Assembly (NCBI GenBank): GCA_030141605.1
Contig: JAQGDQ010000028.1
Span: 133,501-193,500, forward strand
From: Tubiluchus corallicola
Lineage: Eukaryota; Priapulida; Priapulimorpha; Priapulimorphida; Tubiluchidae
Length of the DNA: 60,000 nt
Direction of reading: 5' to 3'
Shown: positions 15,301 through 23,988 of the stretch, one piece after another
Layout of the letters: each line of letters begins with the position of its first letter
Position numbering within the stretch: the first letter of the stretch is position 1
The notes under the pieces: model-generated
What the model saw: the letters and a program-made list of their open reading frames with translations, nothing else
Database searches by the model: none
Told to the model about the DNA's origin: nothing
Made by a program: the position numbers and the translations under genes

Positions 15301-18300
15301 CCCATTCGGGTTGCAATCGTGGGCGGAGATCGATACATCAATTCCATTTTGCGACCGTATGTAGAACACTTTTCTTTAAAGTCTCCTGATTGGCAAAATT
15401 ATCTCCGGTTTCTGGTGATTCCGCTCGGTATGTATAATTTTTTGCAAAACACATATTAATAATGTTGTGCAACAGCTTGGAAACTGGGGCAATACAGGCA
15501 TGTTACCGAAGCTCTGTTAAAGTCACAAATTTAATATGAATTGAAATAGGAATTCTTTTCAATTCGATTTGATATAGCAAGACTGAAAGGCTTGATTTGA
15601 TAAAGGTTTAGTGAGCTAAATGGAGTTATTTGATGTACTCCTATGAAACACGTCCTACGTTAAGTCCGGCATGCCGGCAAGCCCACATCATCTTCCAAAA
15701 TCTGAAAAAATTCAGTCATCTAGATTGCACACTCATCATTAGATAGAAGCTTTTAAGTTAAAGTCGTATTTGTGTTTTGTAAGAGATCAGTAAATTAAGT
15801 TAGTATGTTTACTGCATACTTCAAGTTTTACGTGCCAGGTGCAGGTGCATACGAAACTTTCTTTTTTATTAAAGTTCAAAGAATGGAGGTAGAAAGTGAT
15901 GCATGCTAAAGCAACGCCATATAAACTTTCTCTATTTTATATTTAAATCTTACAGGCAGCAGTATTTCACTAGCAAAGTATATTGGCAGTATAGACAACA
16001 CATATCATTCCTTGTTTCTGGATATTCTATGGAGGGATGCTTTTGAAAAGGGAGAAAATCACAAGCCAGGTACATTTTCTGTGTTAGTGTTATGAAATTG
16101 AAATGTTATTTATAATGAATGCTTTGAAATGAGAGGTTGTTTACTCATGTTGTCATAAAGTTATTTGCTTCTAATGAACTTGTGATTAGATTAAGATATA
16201 ATATTAATTAGTTTTCTGTTTTTTACACACAGATTCTTTATACCAAGAAGCAATCAGTAGAATAACACGGTACATCACCACCGCATCGCTTAATCTCCAT
16301 CTTCCGATTGCTGAAGCCATGATTGCATGTAAAGAGAGAAGGTTTGATTTATTGTGAAATATCATTTCTTACTGATTTGTGTCATTGTAACATTTAAAAT
16401 TTGTATAGTGGTGCTCATTTAGATATCAAAAAGTTTACAAACAAAAAATGTAATTTGTAAAAACACTGAAAATCTGTCATTTCTTTTCTTTGCAGTGCTG
16501 ATGAAGAGTCTTCCCAGGTCTTTACTCCATTTGTTATTGTAAGTATAGGTTCTTGCTACTTTATTAAAGGAGTTAAAAACAATTTATGCTCAGACTGTAA
16601 ACTAAGTCTTTCAAAGCTAATTTATACTAACTTAAACAGTAAATTAGTAACTCTTTACTTAACAACAGTTGTATGCACTCCAGCAAAATGTGATATGAAG
16701 TTGAAGTTGTCTATCCATAAGTAACAAATAATAACAAATAACTAACAAGAATGCATTTCAGTAACATTCAAAATTTAGAAATGGAATATATGATGATGTA
16801 AATTGACTTGAAATGTCTAAAAAAATCATAGGATTTTTATGTTTTTGCCAACAGGATGTAAAAATAGGTTGTTCAGAATGTGTCGGATACGTGTCAACAT
16901 CAGTGGAATTGGTGGAGGATTCTCCAACTGCCCCTCTCGTCTCTAGCTCCCCTCCGTCTTCTAGTCATCTTGATAAACCAAAAGACACAAATGGCACTCC
17001 TCCCGGGTCTCCTAGTGTCAGTGGAAACAATTTCAACAAGTAATTCCAGTTTATTCTGAATATGATCAAAGTAGTGAAAACGAGCTGACTGTAAAATTTT
17101 GGTTTTGTGTTTACTTTGATGCCCTAACAAGAGCTTGCAGCTGCTCTGATATGTGTCCTCTTATGTAATACTTTTGCTTACATAGCTTCAAACATCTTAA
17201 AGAGCATATATGTTACTGGCAGACGTGTGTTTGTCTTTCTCAACATAACTGACTGAACTTTTTTGTCATTCATCTGGTGTGCCAAAACAAGTTCATTTGT
17301 TAAGCAACACTTAACTTGATCATCTACTTATCAACCTATGCTTCAACAACGTATTTTAACATGAATGTGCAGCATTTAACATATTTTAGTTTAACTTGGA
17401 TTTATAAGACGTCACAGACTCCATCAGAAATGTGAAGGAACTTTGAAAGCTTTTTTGGCATTAATATTTCCTCTTTTATTGTAGTTAATGCCATTTGTGT
17501 TTACCTGTTACAGCAAAGATGTACAATCCCCTACCATCAGTGCAGACTTAGACCTCCAGGTGGAGTACTGGTTAACACCCGGAGTTGTCCCTTCCAAAGA
17601 GAGCGTCAATCCCCTGGGAAGGGACAAAAAAGATGCAAGCGGGAAGCTCTCCATCAAGTCAACGTTCCGTTCATTAGTGGTTTCTAAGCTACCAGCTGCT
17701 GGTGACCAGACTGCTACCGCCGCACAACTTTCAATGACTTTCGTCACTAAAGAGAAAAAGCAGAAAAGTAAGTTATATTCTGGCTACATATAGATTTATG
17801 GTCATTATATGCACACGTCAATAATGAAAGTTGAGTTGATTAATTGTTTATTGACTGCAATAATGGTGGAAGAGACAAAAGTTCGATGTTTGAGATGTAT
17901 GAGTAAAAGTTACAGGTTTTGCAGATGTTTGGTTACCAATGTTTGTGTAAAGCATAAAAACAGGAGGTCTTATGTTTTGTCACTTTTAAACATTTTTGAT
18001 AAAAGCAATCAGTTAGTTTATCATTCATTTGAAGGTGATTAAAAGCCGGTTATCTTCTTAAACCATCATTTCAAAATGTTTTGCTATCACTTTTGTCTTC
18101 GTCCATCTACCTATGCATAACCGACAGCTTTATATTCAATTTTTATTTACGAAAAAGGTAACTGAAATCTAGATAACTTTTACCAATAAATTTCACAATG
18201 CCTTGAAAATCTGATTTTATTCGAATTACGGTAATTTTTTTCAAAACAGCTAGTTGTTTGTTTTTCCTCGTTTTTTTATAATTATTGAAACTCATAGGAA

Positions 18301-19505
18301 GACCCACGTGTTCTGTATCCTTTTCATGACTCGTTTTGTTTCATTTTAGTAATGAGAATTGGCAAAAAGTCACGTGAGAAAGAAGCAGAGATCAAGCAAA
18401 CTGTTGAAAGTATACAACGATTGATTTGCATGTGCAAATCTTCAAATAGCCCTTTGAAAGGTAAACAGCTTAGAACAGATTTATGCAGTAAAATGGCAGT
18501 TTAAGTGCAGCAAGTACCATAAATTGTGACTTCATATTACTTATTTAACAACTCTCATTGTATGTATGTTACTAACATTGTAATGGTATGATAACTGCAC
18601 TGCTGTTTAGAACTAAAAACGAAATGTTTATATTGAGTCTTCGCATCAGATGCATTCTGCATGAAGTGTAGAAAATAGTCAATTGGATCTAGCAGTGAAT
18701 AGTAAATTAAATTTCTGATCACTTGCTTAAAAAGTGAGTTCCTAGAACCTATTCTGGCATCTGATATTTTCGATCCTTCAAATTTTGCAAGGTGAGTGCT
18801 CTCACGTCCTGCTATTGTAGTCAAAAGTCGCAGGTGGGGAAGGTAACTTACAGCCATTTTTTGTGGCTGTTTTGTACACATTTACAGGTCTGAAATTCTT
18901 AATTAGCAAAAAATCACACAGTAAAAAATGAGAATGTACGTCATTTTAATTCACCACTGTGAGCTATCCTCAAGTAAGATAAAAGAACCAAAAGCACAGA
19001 AGATCCTTAAATAGTACTTTTTAGGATTTTGTAATGATGATACAATTAATAATTAAGCACAGAATTGAAAGCAGATCGTAAATGTGCTAAAAAACACAAA
19101 GTACAAACTGTCGCTGACGACATTGGTATCAAGTAGCAGGAACACTAGCAACAATAAATATTTTATTTATTCAGAAATAAACATTCATCGCTTTTTACTA
19201 GTGTTCCTAGTAAACAAAAAGCTTTCCGATATTTAGACATTCAGTCAAAACATCCTAGGTGAGGAAGTTAAGTAAGGACAGGTGTATTGCTGGAAATAGA
19301 GTTATTATTTGATTGATGATTATTTGTAAATAGGGCCAATTTTAAAATCGCCATTTTACCAAAAGAATATTTTTCAGTAACTATAGATGGCACAGAGTGG
19401 ACTGGAGTGAAGTTTTTTCAACTCTCTGCACAATGGCAGACGAATACAAAGTTATTTCCTCTGGCAATTTTCACACAGCCAGACTACTTGCACTTACAGC
19501 ACTGA
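1636..19505 (+). CDS. PACS: PACS-family sorting protein, 18 exons, N-terminus missing
   Basis: PACS proteins are cytosolic sorting connectors. They bind acidic-cluster cargo such as furin, together with AP-1 and CK2, and move it between endosomes and the trans-Golgi network. Exons, all on the plus strand: 1636-1761, 2465-2621, 3767-3814, 9915-10036, 10202-10264, 10937-11085, 12126-12246, 13057-13329, 14098-14193, 14902-15017, 15273-15427, 15956-16069, 16233-16341, 16496-16538, 16855-17039, 17514-17767, 18350-18460, 19378-19505. They sum to 2370 nt and join without a phase break into 789 residues plus stop. Order along the protein: end of the furin-binding region (1-80), acidic autoregulatory stretch (about 111-130), Ser-rich middle region (about 170-355), and a conserved C-terminal region to the end. 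Human PACS1 is about 960 residues, so roughly the first fifth is missing. All junctions use GT-AG. I cannot tell PACS1 from PACS2; invertebrates usually have one gene. Confidence 0.95.
2465..2621 (+). CDS. PACS: PACS exon b
   Basis: Residues 43-94. The start after ttctgtag gives [19 protein letters not shown] followed by [17 protein letters not shown], which matches the PACS stretch ending in SLSSQPIDHEG. It ends in phase 1 at gtgagt. The 1145-nt intron that follows shows only unassigned AT-rich sequence. Confidence 0.9.
3767..3814 (+). CDS. PACS: PACS exon c (48 nt)
   Basis: Phase 1 to phase 1, residues 95-110, reading [16 protein letters not shown]. It lies where PACS proteins have a short charged segment before the acidic autoregulatory stretch. 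The flanks are ttcag and gtaagt. Because it is short and symmetric, it could be skipped without a frameshift. Confidence 0.8.
5599..5621. repeat. (TCTA)n microsatellite
   Basis: About six TCTA units inside the large PACS intron. Confidence 0.85.
6284..6315. repeat. (TA)n microsatellite
   Basis: About 16 uninterrupted TA units in the large PACS intron. Confidence 0.9.
9915..10036 (+). CDS. PACS: PACS exon d (acidic autoregulatory stretch)
   Basis: Residues 111-151. It contains [15 protein letters not shown], the counterpart of the acidic CK2-phosphorylated autoregulatory segment of PACS1 (EEEEESFSSEQEGSDD in human). Several Ser residues with acidic +3 positions are kept, so the CK2 switch is probably conserved (inference). 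It ends in phase 0 at gtatgt, and the next intron is only 165 nt. Confidence 0.93.
10202..10264 (+). CDS. PACS: PACS exon e (63 nt)
   Basis: Residues 152-172, phase 0 at both ends. It reads [16 protein letters not shown], matching the conserved [14 protein letters not shown] of PACS1. The 672-nt intron after it has no recognised element. Confidence 0.95.
10937..11085 (+). CDS. PACS: PACS exon f
   Basis: Residues 173-221 plus a split Arg codon. It carries [20 protein letters not shown], matching the PACS motif SDSGPEMEETESILSTPKP. It ends in phase 2 at gtacaa. The following 1040-nt intron holds the inverted repeat listed at 11231-11268. Confidence 0.95.
11231..11268. repeat. Perfect 12-bp inverted repeat
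   Basis: TGTGTTATATTC and its exact reverse complement are separated by 14 nt, inside a PACS intron. It is a small hairpin-forming unit of unknown origin. Confidence 0.8.
12126..12246 (+). CDS. PACS: PACS exon g
   Basis: Residues 222-262, Ser-rich middle region, starting [19 protein letters not shown]; it corresponds to the PACS1 KPFFEGMSQSSSQTEIGS segment. It ends in phase 0 at gtgagt. The 810-nt intron begins with a TTTG/TCTG-rich stretch. Confidence 0.9.
12250..12335. repeat. Degenerate TTTG/TCTG-rich tract
   Basis: Imperfect repeats of GTTT, TTTG and TCTG directly after the donor site of PACS exon g. The 82-aa minus-strand open frame across it is a composition artefact rich in Gln, Thr and Asn. 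Confidence 0.6.
13057..13329 (+). CDS. PACS: PACS exon h (Ser/Pro/Lys-rich middle region)
   Basis: Residues 263-353, phase 0 at both ends, the longest PACS exon here. It is rich in Ser, Pro and Lys (for example [20 protein letters not shown]), like the poorly conserved middle region of PACS1, which contains SSKTDLQGSASPSK. Many SP/SxxK sites make it a likely phosphorylated linker. Similarity is by composition and position, while the flanking exons fix the assignment. Confidence 0.88.
13492..13676. mobile_element. pogo/Tigger-like MITE (185 bp)
   Basis: The left end CAGTCAAACCTC and the right end AAGGTTTGACTG are inverted repeats, and the element is flanked by TA on both sides. This is the layout of a Tc1/mariner-superfamily miniature element, with ends typical of the pogo/Tigger branch. 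The interior is non-coding. It sits in the intron between PACS exons h and i. Confidence 0.75.
14098..14193 (+). CDS. PACS: PACS exon i
   Basis: Residues 354-385, phase 0 at both ends. It reads [19 protein letters not shown], matching the PACS1 [22 protein letters not shown] region that opens the conserved C-terminal half. The donor gttact is weaker than its neighbours. The 708-nt intron after it holds no recognised element. Confidence 0.92.
14902..15017 (+). CDS. PACS: PACS exon j
   Basis: Residues 386-423 plus a split Phe codon, starting [20 protein letters not shown]. It aligns with the PACS1 segment [20 protein letters not shown]. It ends in phase 2 at gtaagt. Confidence 0.92.
15079..15304. 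repeat. 73-bp tandem array spanning an intron/exon junction
   Basis: Three copies with starts spaced 73 bp apart (compare 15091, 15164 and 15237). Copies 1 and 2 are nearly identical and lie wholly in the intron. Copy 3 is diverged and contains the functional acceptor and the first about 30 nt of PACS exon k. In copies 1 and 2 the acceptor context reads ATTTGCAATTGCC instead of GTTTACAGTTGTC, so the AG is misplaced. Confidence 0.9.
15273..15427 (+). CDS. PACS: PACS exon k
   Basis: Residues 424-475 plus a split Gly. It contains [20 protein letters not shown] and [10 protein letters not shown], matching human [20 protein letters not shown] and YMRFLIIPLG. The acceptor is gtttacag. Its 5' edge has been duplicated twice into the preceding intron. 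The following intron is 528 nt with nothing recognised. Confidence 0.96.
15956..16069 (+). CDS. PACS: PACS exon l
   Basis: Residues 476-513, phase 1 to phase 1. It reads [20 protein letters not shown], matching [20 protein letters not shown] of PACS1. Confidence 0.95.
16233..16341 (+). CDS. PACS: PACS exon m
   Basis: Residues 514-549 plus a split Ser. It contains [19 protein letters not shown], matching the PACS1 stretch QYVNGAATTHQLPVAEAML. It ends in phase 2. Confidence 0.95.
16496..16538 (+). CDS. PACS: PACS exon n (43 nt)
   Basis: A small exon encoding [15 protein letters not shown] (residues 550-564), equivalent to PDEDSYQKFIPFIG in PACS1. It enters in phase 2 and leaves in phase 0 at gtaagt. 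The 316-nt intron that follows is plain AT-rich sequence. Confidence 0.93.
16855..17039 (+). CDS. PACS: PACS exon o with a 12-residue insertion
   Basis: Residues 565-625 plus a split Asn. It contains [19 protein letters not shown] and [10 protein letters not shown], matching the Ser/Pro-rich stretch after VVKVGLVEDSP in PACS1. Compared with vertebrate PACS there is an extra 12-residue segment ([12 protein letters not shown]) between VKI and VELVEDSP. That segment is bounded by GT and AG (see findings). It ends in phase 2 at gtaatt. Confidence 0.92.
17514..17767 (+). CDS. PACS: PACS exon p
   Basis: Residues 626-710 plus a split Ile. It contains [32 protein letters not shown] and [11 protein letters not shown], matching [33 protein letters not shown] and MTVVTKEKNKK of PACS1. 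It ends in phase 1 at gtaagt. The 582-nt intron after it is featureless. Confidence 0.97.
18350..18460 (+). CDS. PACS: PACS exon q
   Basis: Residues 711-747, phase 1 to phase 1. It reads [20 protein letters not shown] and then LICMCKSSN, matching [20 protein letters not shown] and RLICSAKQ of PACS1. The 917-nt intron that follows contains a 108-aa minus-strand open frame (18555-18881) without recognisable homology. Confidence 0.95.
19378..19505 (+). CDS. PACS: PACS terminal coding exon
   Basis: Residues 748-789 and the TGA stop at 19503-19505. It reads [20 protein letters not shown], closely matching [20 protein letters not shown] of PACS1, and ends a few residues beyond the vertebrate FPVGLF motif (here FPLAIF). 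Confidence 0.97.
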
Positions 19506-21800
19506 TGAGTCAGCAGAGTTAAATTGGATGCATTTTTGATGACGGTTTTCTTGCTACTGGATGGCTCAAGCTAGACTGCACCAGTTAAGATTAGTAATTT
19601 TGATAAGGTGTCAAACATGTGGAAGATAATTTTATAGTGTCTGGTGGTTTTGAAGAGCTGTGTTGTCAGTGCAGATATATACTACGCATGTGAAATTTAA
19701 AACTGAAACTTGTGTATTTGTGTGACTTGGAAGATCTGAATTTTTTGAGCTTCATGCTTTAATATTGCATAGACAGCATTAGTAATCTGCTTAACGAATC
19801 GATGTATAGGCTTATGTCGTAACTGTGCGGAAAACGTTCCGCGATTCATTCTTAACTCATCTCGGTTCAGTGTATCGGCAGCAGATGGCACTTTACTGGT
19901 TAGAAATGGCCTTTTGAAATAGCGAGGCACTATCCTCGACATCCTGATTTGTGTTTGTATTATATTTAATTGTATAGTTTATTGTACATATCATATTTTT
20001 ATTGTAATTATTTTAGTTTTTAAAAAAATAGTCATTTATTTTCTTTTCTGTAAAAATTGTTGGCACATTGAAACTGTCCACCTTGGAGTTGTTTGTTTGA
20101 GTTTAATTAAATTCATGTATTTGTGTTACCAGCAGTCTCTACTCTGTCTTGTCTCATAATGATTGTTCAGTTTGTTAGGTTATCGTTATTTCGTCTCCAT
20201 TGGTTTTACAGTGATTTACTTAAGCCACTATAGTAATGTATGATAAATGTTGCTGCTAATATTTAAAGACTAACATTTGTAAATGTAACGAATGCTGAAC
20301 AATCGTGTAACACTATAATTTGTAAATATCTCTCTAGCGATTGCAGAATATGATAAGGTGGTACAAGTACCAGGTATTATTATCTTGGTTCCACAATACC
20401 ATTTGAATTTAAGGCATAATTATTTGATTATGGAATTAATCTACGATCAGTAACACATCGATAACGAGCCAGTATCTGAAGGCCAGTGTAATATATGTGA
20501 TAATGCATTACAATGTGAGCAGTGCCAATGCAAGAATTATTGTTATCAAACATTTGCAGTTACTGTATCACACTGCCTACCAGTATTTGTCTTGTATCTG
20601 TAATTTTAGAACACACTTTTAAAGCAACTTGAAATTAAGTTGCCAATAACTTATGTTTTGAACCTCATAAATTGATGACTTGCTGATGGCTGGAAGTGAA
20701 ATGTGTTACAGATGATAATCAATATTATGAAACCTATTTCAGACTTTGTTTTGAAACCTATTTGTCAGCCTACAAATGCTGAAGACCTTGTGTTTTGGTT
20801 TGTCTGTACAATTAATTGCTAATCATAAGATTATCTCTACTTAAGTTGCCCTAAAAACCAAGTGGCTCACCTAAGATCTGAGAATCAAAGCATTCTTTGG
20901 AGTTTAATATGAAACTGTTTTTTCCTTTAAATTACGTAGCCACTTATTCTTTAAACTAAATCCAGTCTGTGAAAATAACTGAGTTAAAAAATGATCATTA
21001 AAATACAAGAAGGCAATATTTTAATGGTCTTGATAGAAATTTTATTAATATTTATTACTTGTGAACTTGCATCAGGCTCTGTGTCAGGATTTTTTCCTTT
21101 CAGGTGTAATTAGCATTCAAGAGCTTAATAAATTATGGGTTATTCACTAAGAAAGATTCTCGTACCAACAAACACCTGTTAATAACAATAAAATAATTTC
21201 GCATTTTGTGTGTAATTTAAGATAATTGACTTGATTCAGCCGAAATTAAATTGACCAGATTTAAAGAATAAACTGAAACATTTGCAGGAAGTAAAAAGAT
21301 TGTGAAGTCTGGCAGTTCAAATAAAATTTGATATTGAGTGAAGTTTTTAATAACCATACGGTTTCAGGTACATCTAAGGCCCATTTAGCATAATAACAGT
21401 ATTTTTCAAAAGAGACGTCTTTTTCTATATTTATCTATCCTTACTTTTGAATGCAGACACCTCATTTCTTGTCTCTATTCCCAAATGAGAAATAACATGG
21501 CAGCCAGTCCCTTAAATGCTTAATGACTTCTGCTGTGGGTTCGTATAAGTGAGGACAAACATAGAGAAATCAGATAAGACATGTACTATGGTACATCCCA
21601 GTATTATGTACAATATACATGTGTTCTTACGTAGACTAACATAATTATTATGTCATTTTGTTCAGAAACCGCAGCCACATTGTGGCTCGTTCAGTTTGCC
21701 AATAATTCAAGTTTCAACCTACATTTCAGCGTTCTTATAGTCACTGCTTATAAACTGGTGACTGACTATTTTGTAAAATAAAAGTGCATATAAAAACATT
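19506..21800 (+). other. PACS 3' UTR / intergenic
   Basis: There is no coding content after the PACS stop. Canonical AATAAA signals on the plus strand occur at 21127, 21187, 21267, 21320 and 21777, and none lies earlier, so the 3' UTR is probably 1.6-2.3 kb long. The transcript end cannot be fixed from sequence. The minus-strand frame at 19697-19942 is unassigned. Confidence 0.5.
21777..21782 (+). terminator. Candidate PACS polyadenylation signal
   Basis: AATAAA followed by GT/T-rich sequence (tgtgttgttttgttattt) about 25 nt downstream, a good match to a downstream element. It is the last plus-strand AATAAA before the convergent FAM50 gene signal. Alternative signals lie at 21127-21325. Confidence 0.45.
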
Positions 21801-22067
21801 GAATGTGTTGTTTTGTTATTTATCATAATACATGTAACAGTCACAAAAAAACAAAAGGAAAACATCAGTTGCCACTATGATCAAAAAATATGTACATCAT
21901 ATACTCACATTTATATATTGCAAAAATAGCTGTAAATTTACCTTTCAATGCTTCATAAGCTCACCACCATGCATTTCAAAGGTCATTAAATGAGACAGGT
22001 TGAATTTCGACTTCTACATTAGAATCCCCGTACAAATATTTTAAAAGTAAAAGATCATGTCTTACAG

Positions 22068-22073
22068 TTTATT
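22068..22073 (-). terminator. Candidate FAM50 polyadenylation signal
   Basis: TTTATT on the plus strand, AATAAA on the minus strand, about 290 nt after the FAM50 stop codon. It places the two convergent gene ends within about 300 bp of each other. Confidence 0.45.
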
Positions 22074-22365
22074 CTATGCAAACATTTATAAATTTACCCA
22101 GTAGACCATTTATCACACACAGGCACTTAACGTCTACAATCTGCACAATTCCAAGAGTTGTTTAAGACTATTTCGCAAGCCAAACTTATTAGAAAATCAA
22201 TTTAAACATTGATATAAAATAAAAAGTTTGTTCTATCAACCCACTCAAAGCCGATTCACAAATGGTTTTTTACTTTGGATATGTTAGAGTTTAAGCAAGT
22301 ATGGAAAAAAATCTTGGCTTCAGTATAGTATAGTAAATTTACTGTTTAAAAGATTTCAGATGCTG

Positions 22366-23166
22366 TCATCGGGCTGTTTTATCTGATATTGTATATTTTT
22401 CGTAATTTTTCTCAGGATCAAATGGTTCCCATCTACTTGCCGGGAAAATGTGTTTATTTTTTTCATACCAGCTACGCAATACAACTTTCCCAGCATGAGA
22501 CTCGTCCTTTTCTACTCTGGCATCAGCCACAAGCCGTACGTCCTCGTGCACATCAAAGTTGAACAGGGGACCACTCTTACCTCGAGCCTTTGTCACTATG
22601 AAGTCATAGAAACTGTAATGATGTGGAATTATCAAGTCCTCTTTGATGTACATCAACTGATCAACAGTGGCCACACGCAACTCAGTAAAATCTTTTCTTA
22701 GAATCTCTAGACACCGATGTAAAAACTGTGAAACTGTGTTTCCTTTCCGCATTCGCGCAATTCTGCGATGTCCGGAACCATCCCAGTAACTGTAGGTAAT
22801 TTCAATTTCCTCATTTTTCAATTGCTCCTGCTTTGTGACCCACTCTTGGCGTAACTGCTCCCGTAAACGATTTTCTGCTTCTTCACGTTCACGATCTGGA
22901 AGGAAACTAGTGTCGACATCTGGATTTTTCCCAATCTTTTTCTTTTTTAGCAGAGGTTCATCGCTGTCTAACTTATCGTCATTTTCATCTGTTTCGGATT
23001 CTTCATCCACAGAGAAAGAAAGTTTAGCCTTTTCTTTGACTTTCTTTTTCTGTTTTTGTATTTCTTCCTTCACTTTTAATGCTTTTTCTGCTTCTTTTTT
23101 AGCTAGCTGCTTTTCTCGTTCTTGCACCATAAATTCTTGCTTTGCTTTCATCTCATTCAGTGTTAC
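22366..23166 (-). CDS. FAM50A: FAM50 coding exon 2 (XAP5 domain)
   Basis: One long exon carries 266 residues and the stop. The acceptor is TTTAATCAG before GTAACACTG ([11 protein letters not shown]). The open frame continues upstream of the acceptor, but the residues there do not match the family, while splicing restores SSTVGL-VTLNEMK. Confidence 0.96.
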   Translation of the reverse strand, partial: VTLNEMKAKQEFMVQEREKQLAKKEAEKALKVKEEIQKQKKKVKEKAKLSFSVDEESETDENDDKLDSDEPLLKKKKIGKNPDVDTSFLPDREREEAENRLREQLRQEWVTKQEQLKNEEIEITYSYWDGSGHRRIARMRKGNTVSQFLHRCLEILRKDFTELRVATVDQLMYIKEDLIIPHHYSFYDFIVTKARGKSGPLFNFDVHEDVRLVADARVEKDESHAGKVVLRSWYEKNKHIFPASRWEPFDPEKNYEKYTISDKTAR

Positions 23167-23960
23167 CTGATTAAATGAAAATAATCTAAACCACATAAAC
23201 TTGAAAAAACTTACAATGCTTACAGCAAATGATGAGAAGTAACAGTTTACTTGATTCCTATAAATGGATATATGATATCAGAAATGTCTTACGGGTCTCC
23301 TTTGTAAAGCATAAGAAAGGGCAAAACAATATGCTTTATTGCTACAGCAAGTCGCCATTTTAATTTAATCTAGCAGTAGATTATAAAACAAGTACTATAC
23401 ATTTGAACATTAAATGTAGTGTGATAGACAACAGAATTAATTTTTCTCAAACTGAAAGTAGTTAACATCGTCTTAAACTCATTAGACTGCAAATATATAT
23501 CTGCCCTCAAACAGGTAAATAGCTGGAAACAGACATCCATAAGTAGTTGTCCAGGTAGTTGCATACCCAACTCTGGGCCCAGTTTGCATAGCTTTTGTTG
23601 TTAAGCAGAAAGTAGAAAAGTATTTCTAAACGACTTAGTTGTTTTTATTACTTGATTTAGCAAATTATAGCCTAAAATAAGTTGCCAAATTGTAATAACA
23701 ATATACAGTAATTGTAATTGAGCTTGATACAAAAAAGAAATCAAGTAGAAAATTATATTCACCAAGCCGACTGTGCTTGATTTTAGCTGAGCTTCGACTG
23801 CGTCGTAATGTACAGCAAATTTGTTTCCAATGTTAGCAATGGCATTTTCATCCTCTATTTTTTGCTTGCGCATCTCTAAATCTTTTCGCTCTTTTTCTCT
23901 TCTCTTCATTAAGTGCATTGCCCGGCCAACCTCACTTGCTGCTCCCTTATACTCTGCCAT
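22366..23960 (-). CDS. FAM50A: FAM50A/XAP5 family protein, complete, two coding exons
   Basis: FAM50A (XAP5) is a conserved nuclear protein associated with spliceosomal complexes. Exons on the minus strand are 23960-23763 (residues 1-66) and 23166-22366 (residues 67-332), joined in phase 0 across a 596-nt GT-AG intron. Human FAM50A has 339 residues. The N-terminus [19 protein letters not shown] and [20 protein letters not shown] match the human protein. Next come a Lys/Glu-rich coiled segment (about 75-120), an acidic stretch, [20 protein letters not shown], and the XAP5 domain to the end, with [54 protein letters not shown] and [20 protein letters not shown]. The start ATG has a strong context (ATCATGG). 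The terminus ends SDKTAR instead of the human KYTIR. It is convergent with PACS. Confidence 0.97.
23763..23960 (-). CDS. FAM50A: FAM50 coding exon 1
   Basis: Residues 1-66, ending TTG before the donor gtgaat. Read-through past the donor gives NIIFYL, which is foreign to the family. A possible 5' UTR acceptor (TTTTGTAG) precedes position 23987, so a non-coding first exon further upstream is likely. Confidence 0.95.
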
Positions 23961-23971
23961 GATTGCAGAGA

Positions 23972-23988
23972 GGATAAGTAAGTTATCC
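23972..23988 (-). promoter_or_regulatory. Small 5' UTR hairpin / candidate UTR acceptor next to the FAM50 start
   Basis: GGATAA-GTAAG-TTATCC forms a perfect 6-bp stem within the predicted 5' UTR, directly after a candidate TTTTGTAG acceptor. Its function is unknown. Confidence 0.3.

Noticed and set aside
15079-15304. CRISPR-like direct repeats
   Set aside because: Head-to-tail tandem duplication with no spacers, in a eukaryotic intron.
22450-23170. Plus-strand open frames of 83 and 111 aa
   Set aside because: Antisense shadows of FAM50 exon 2.
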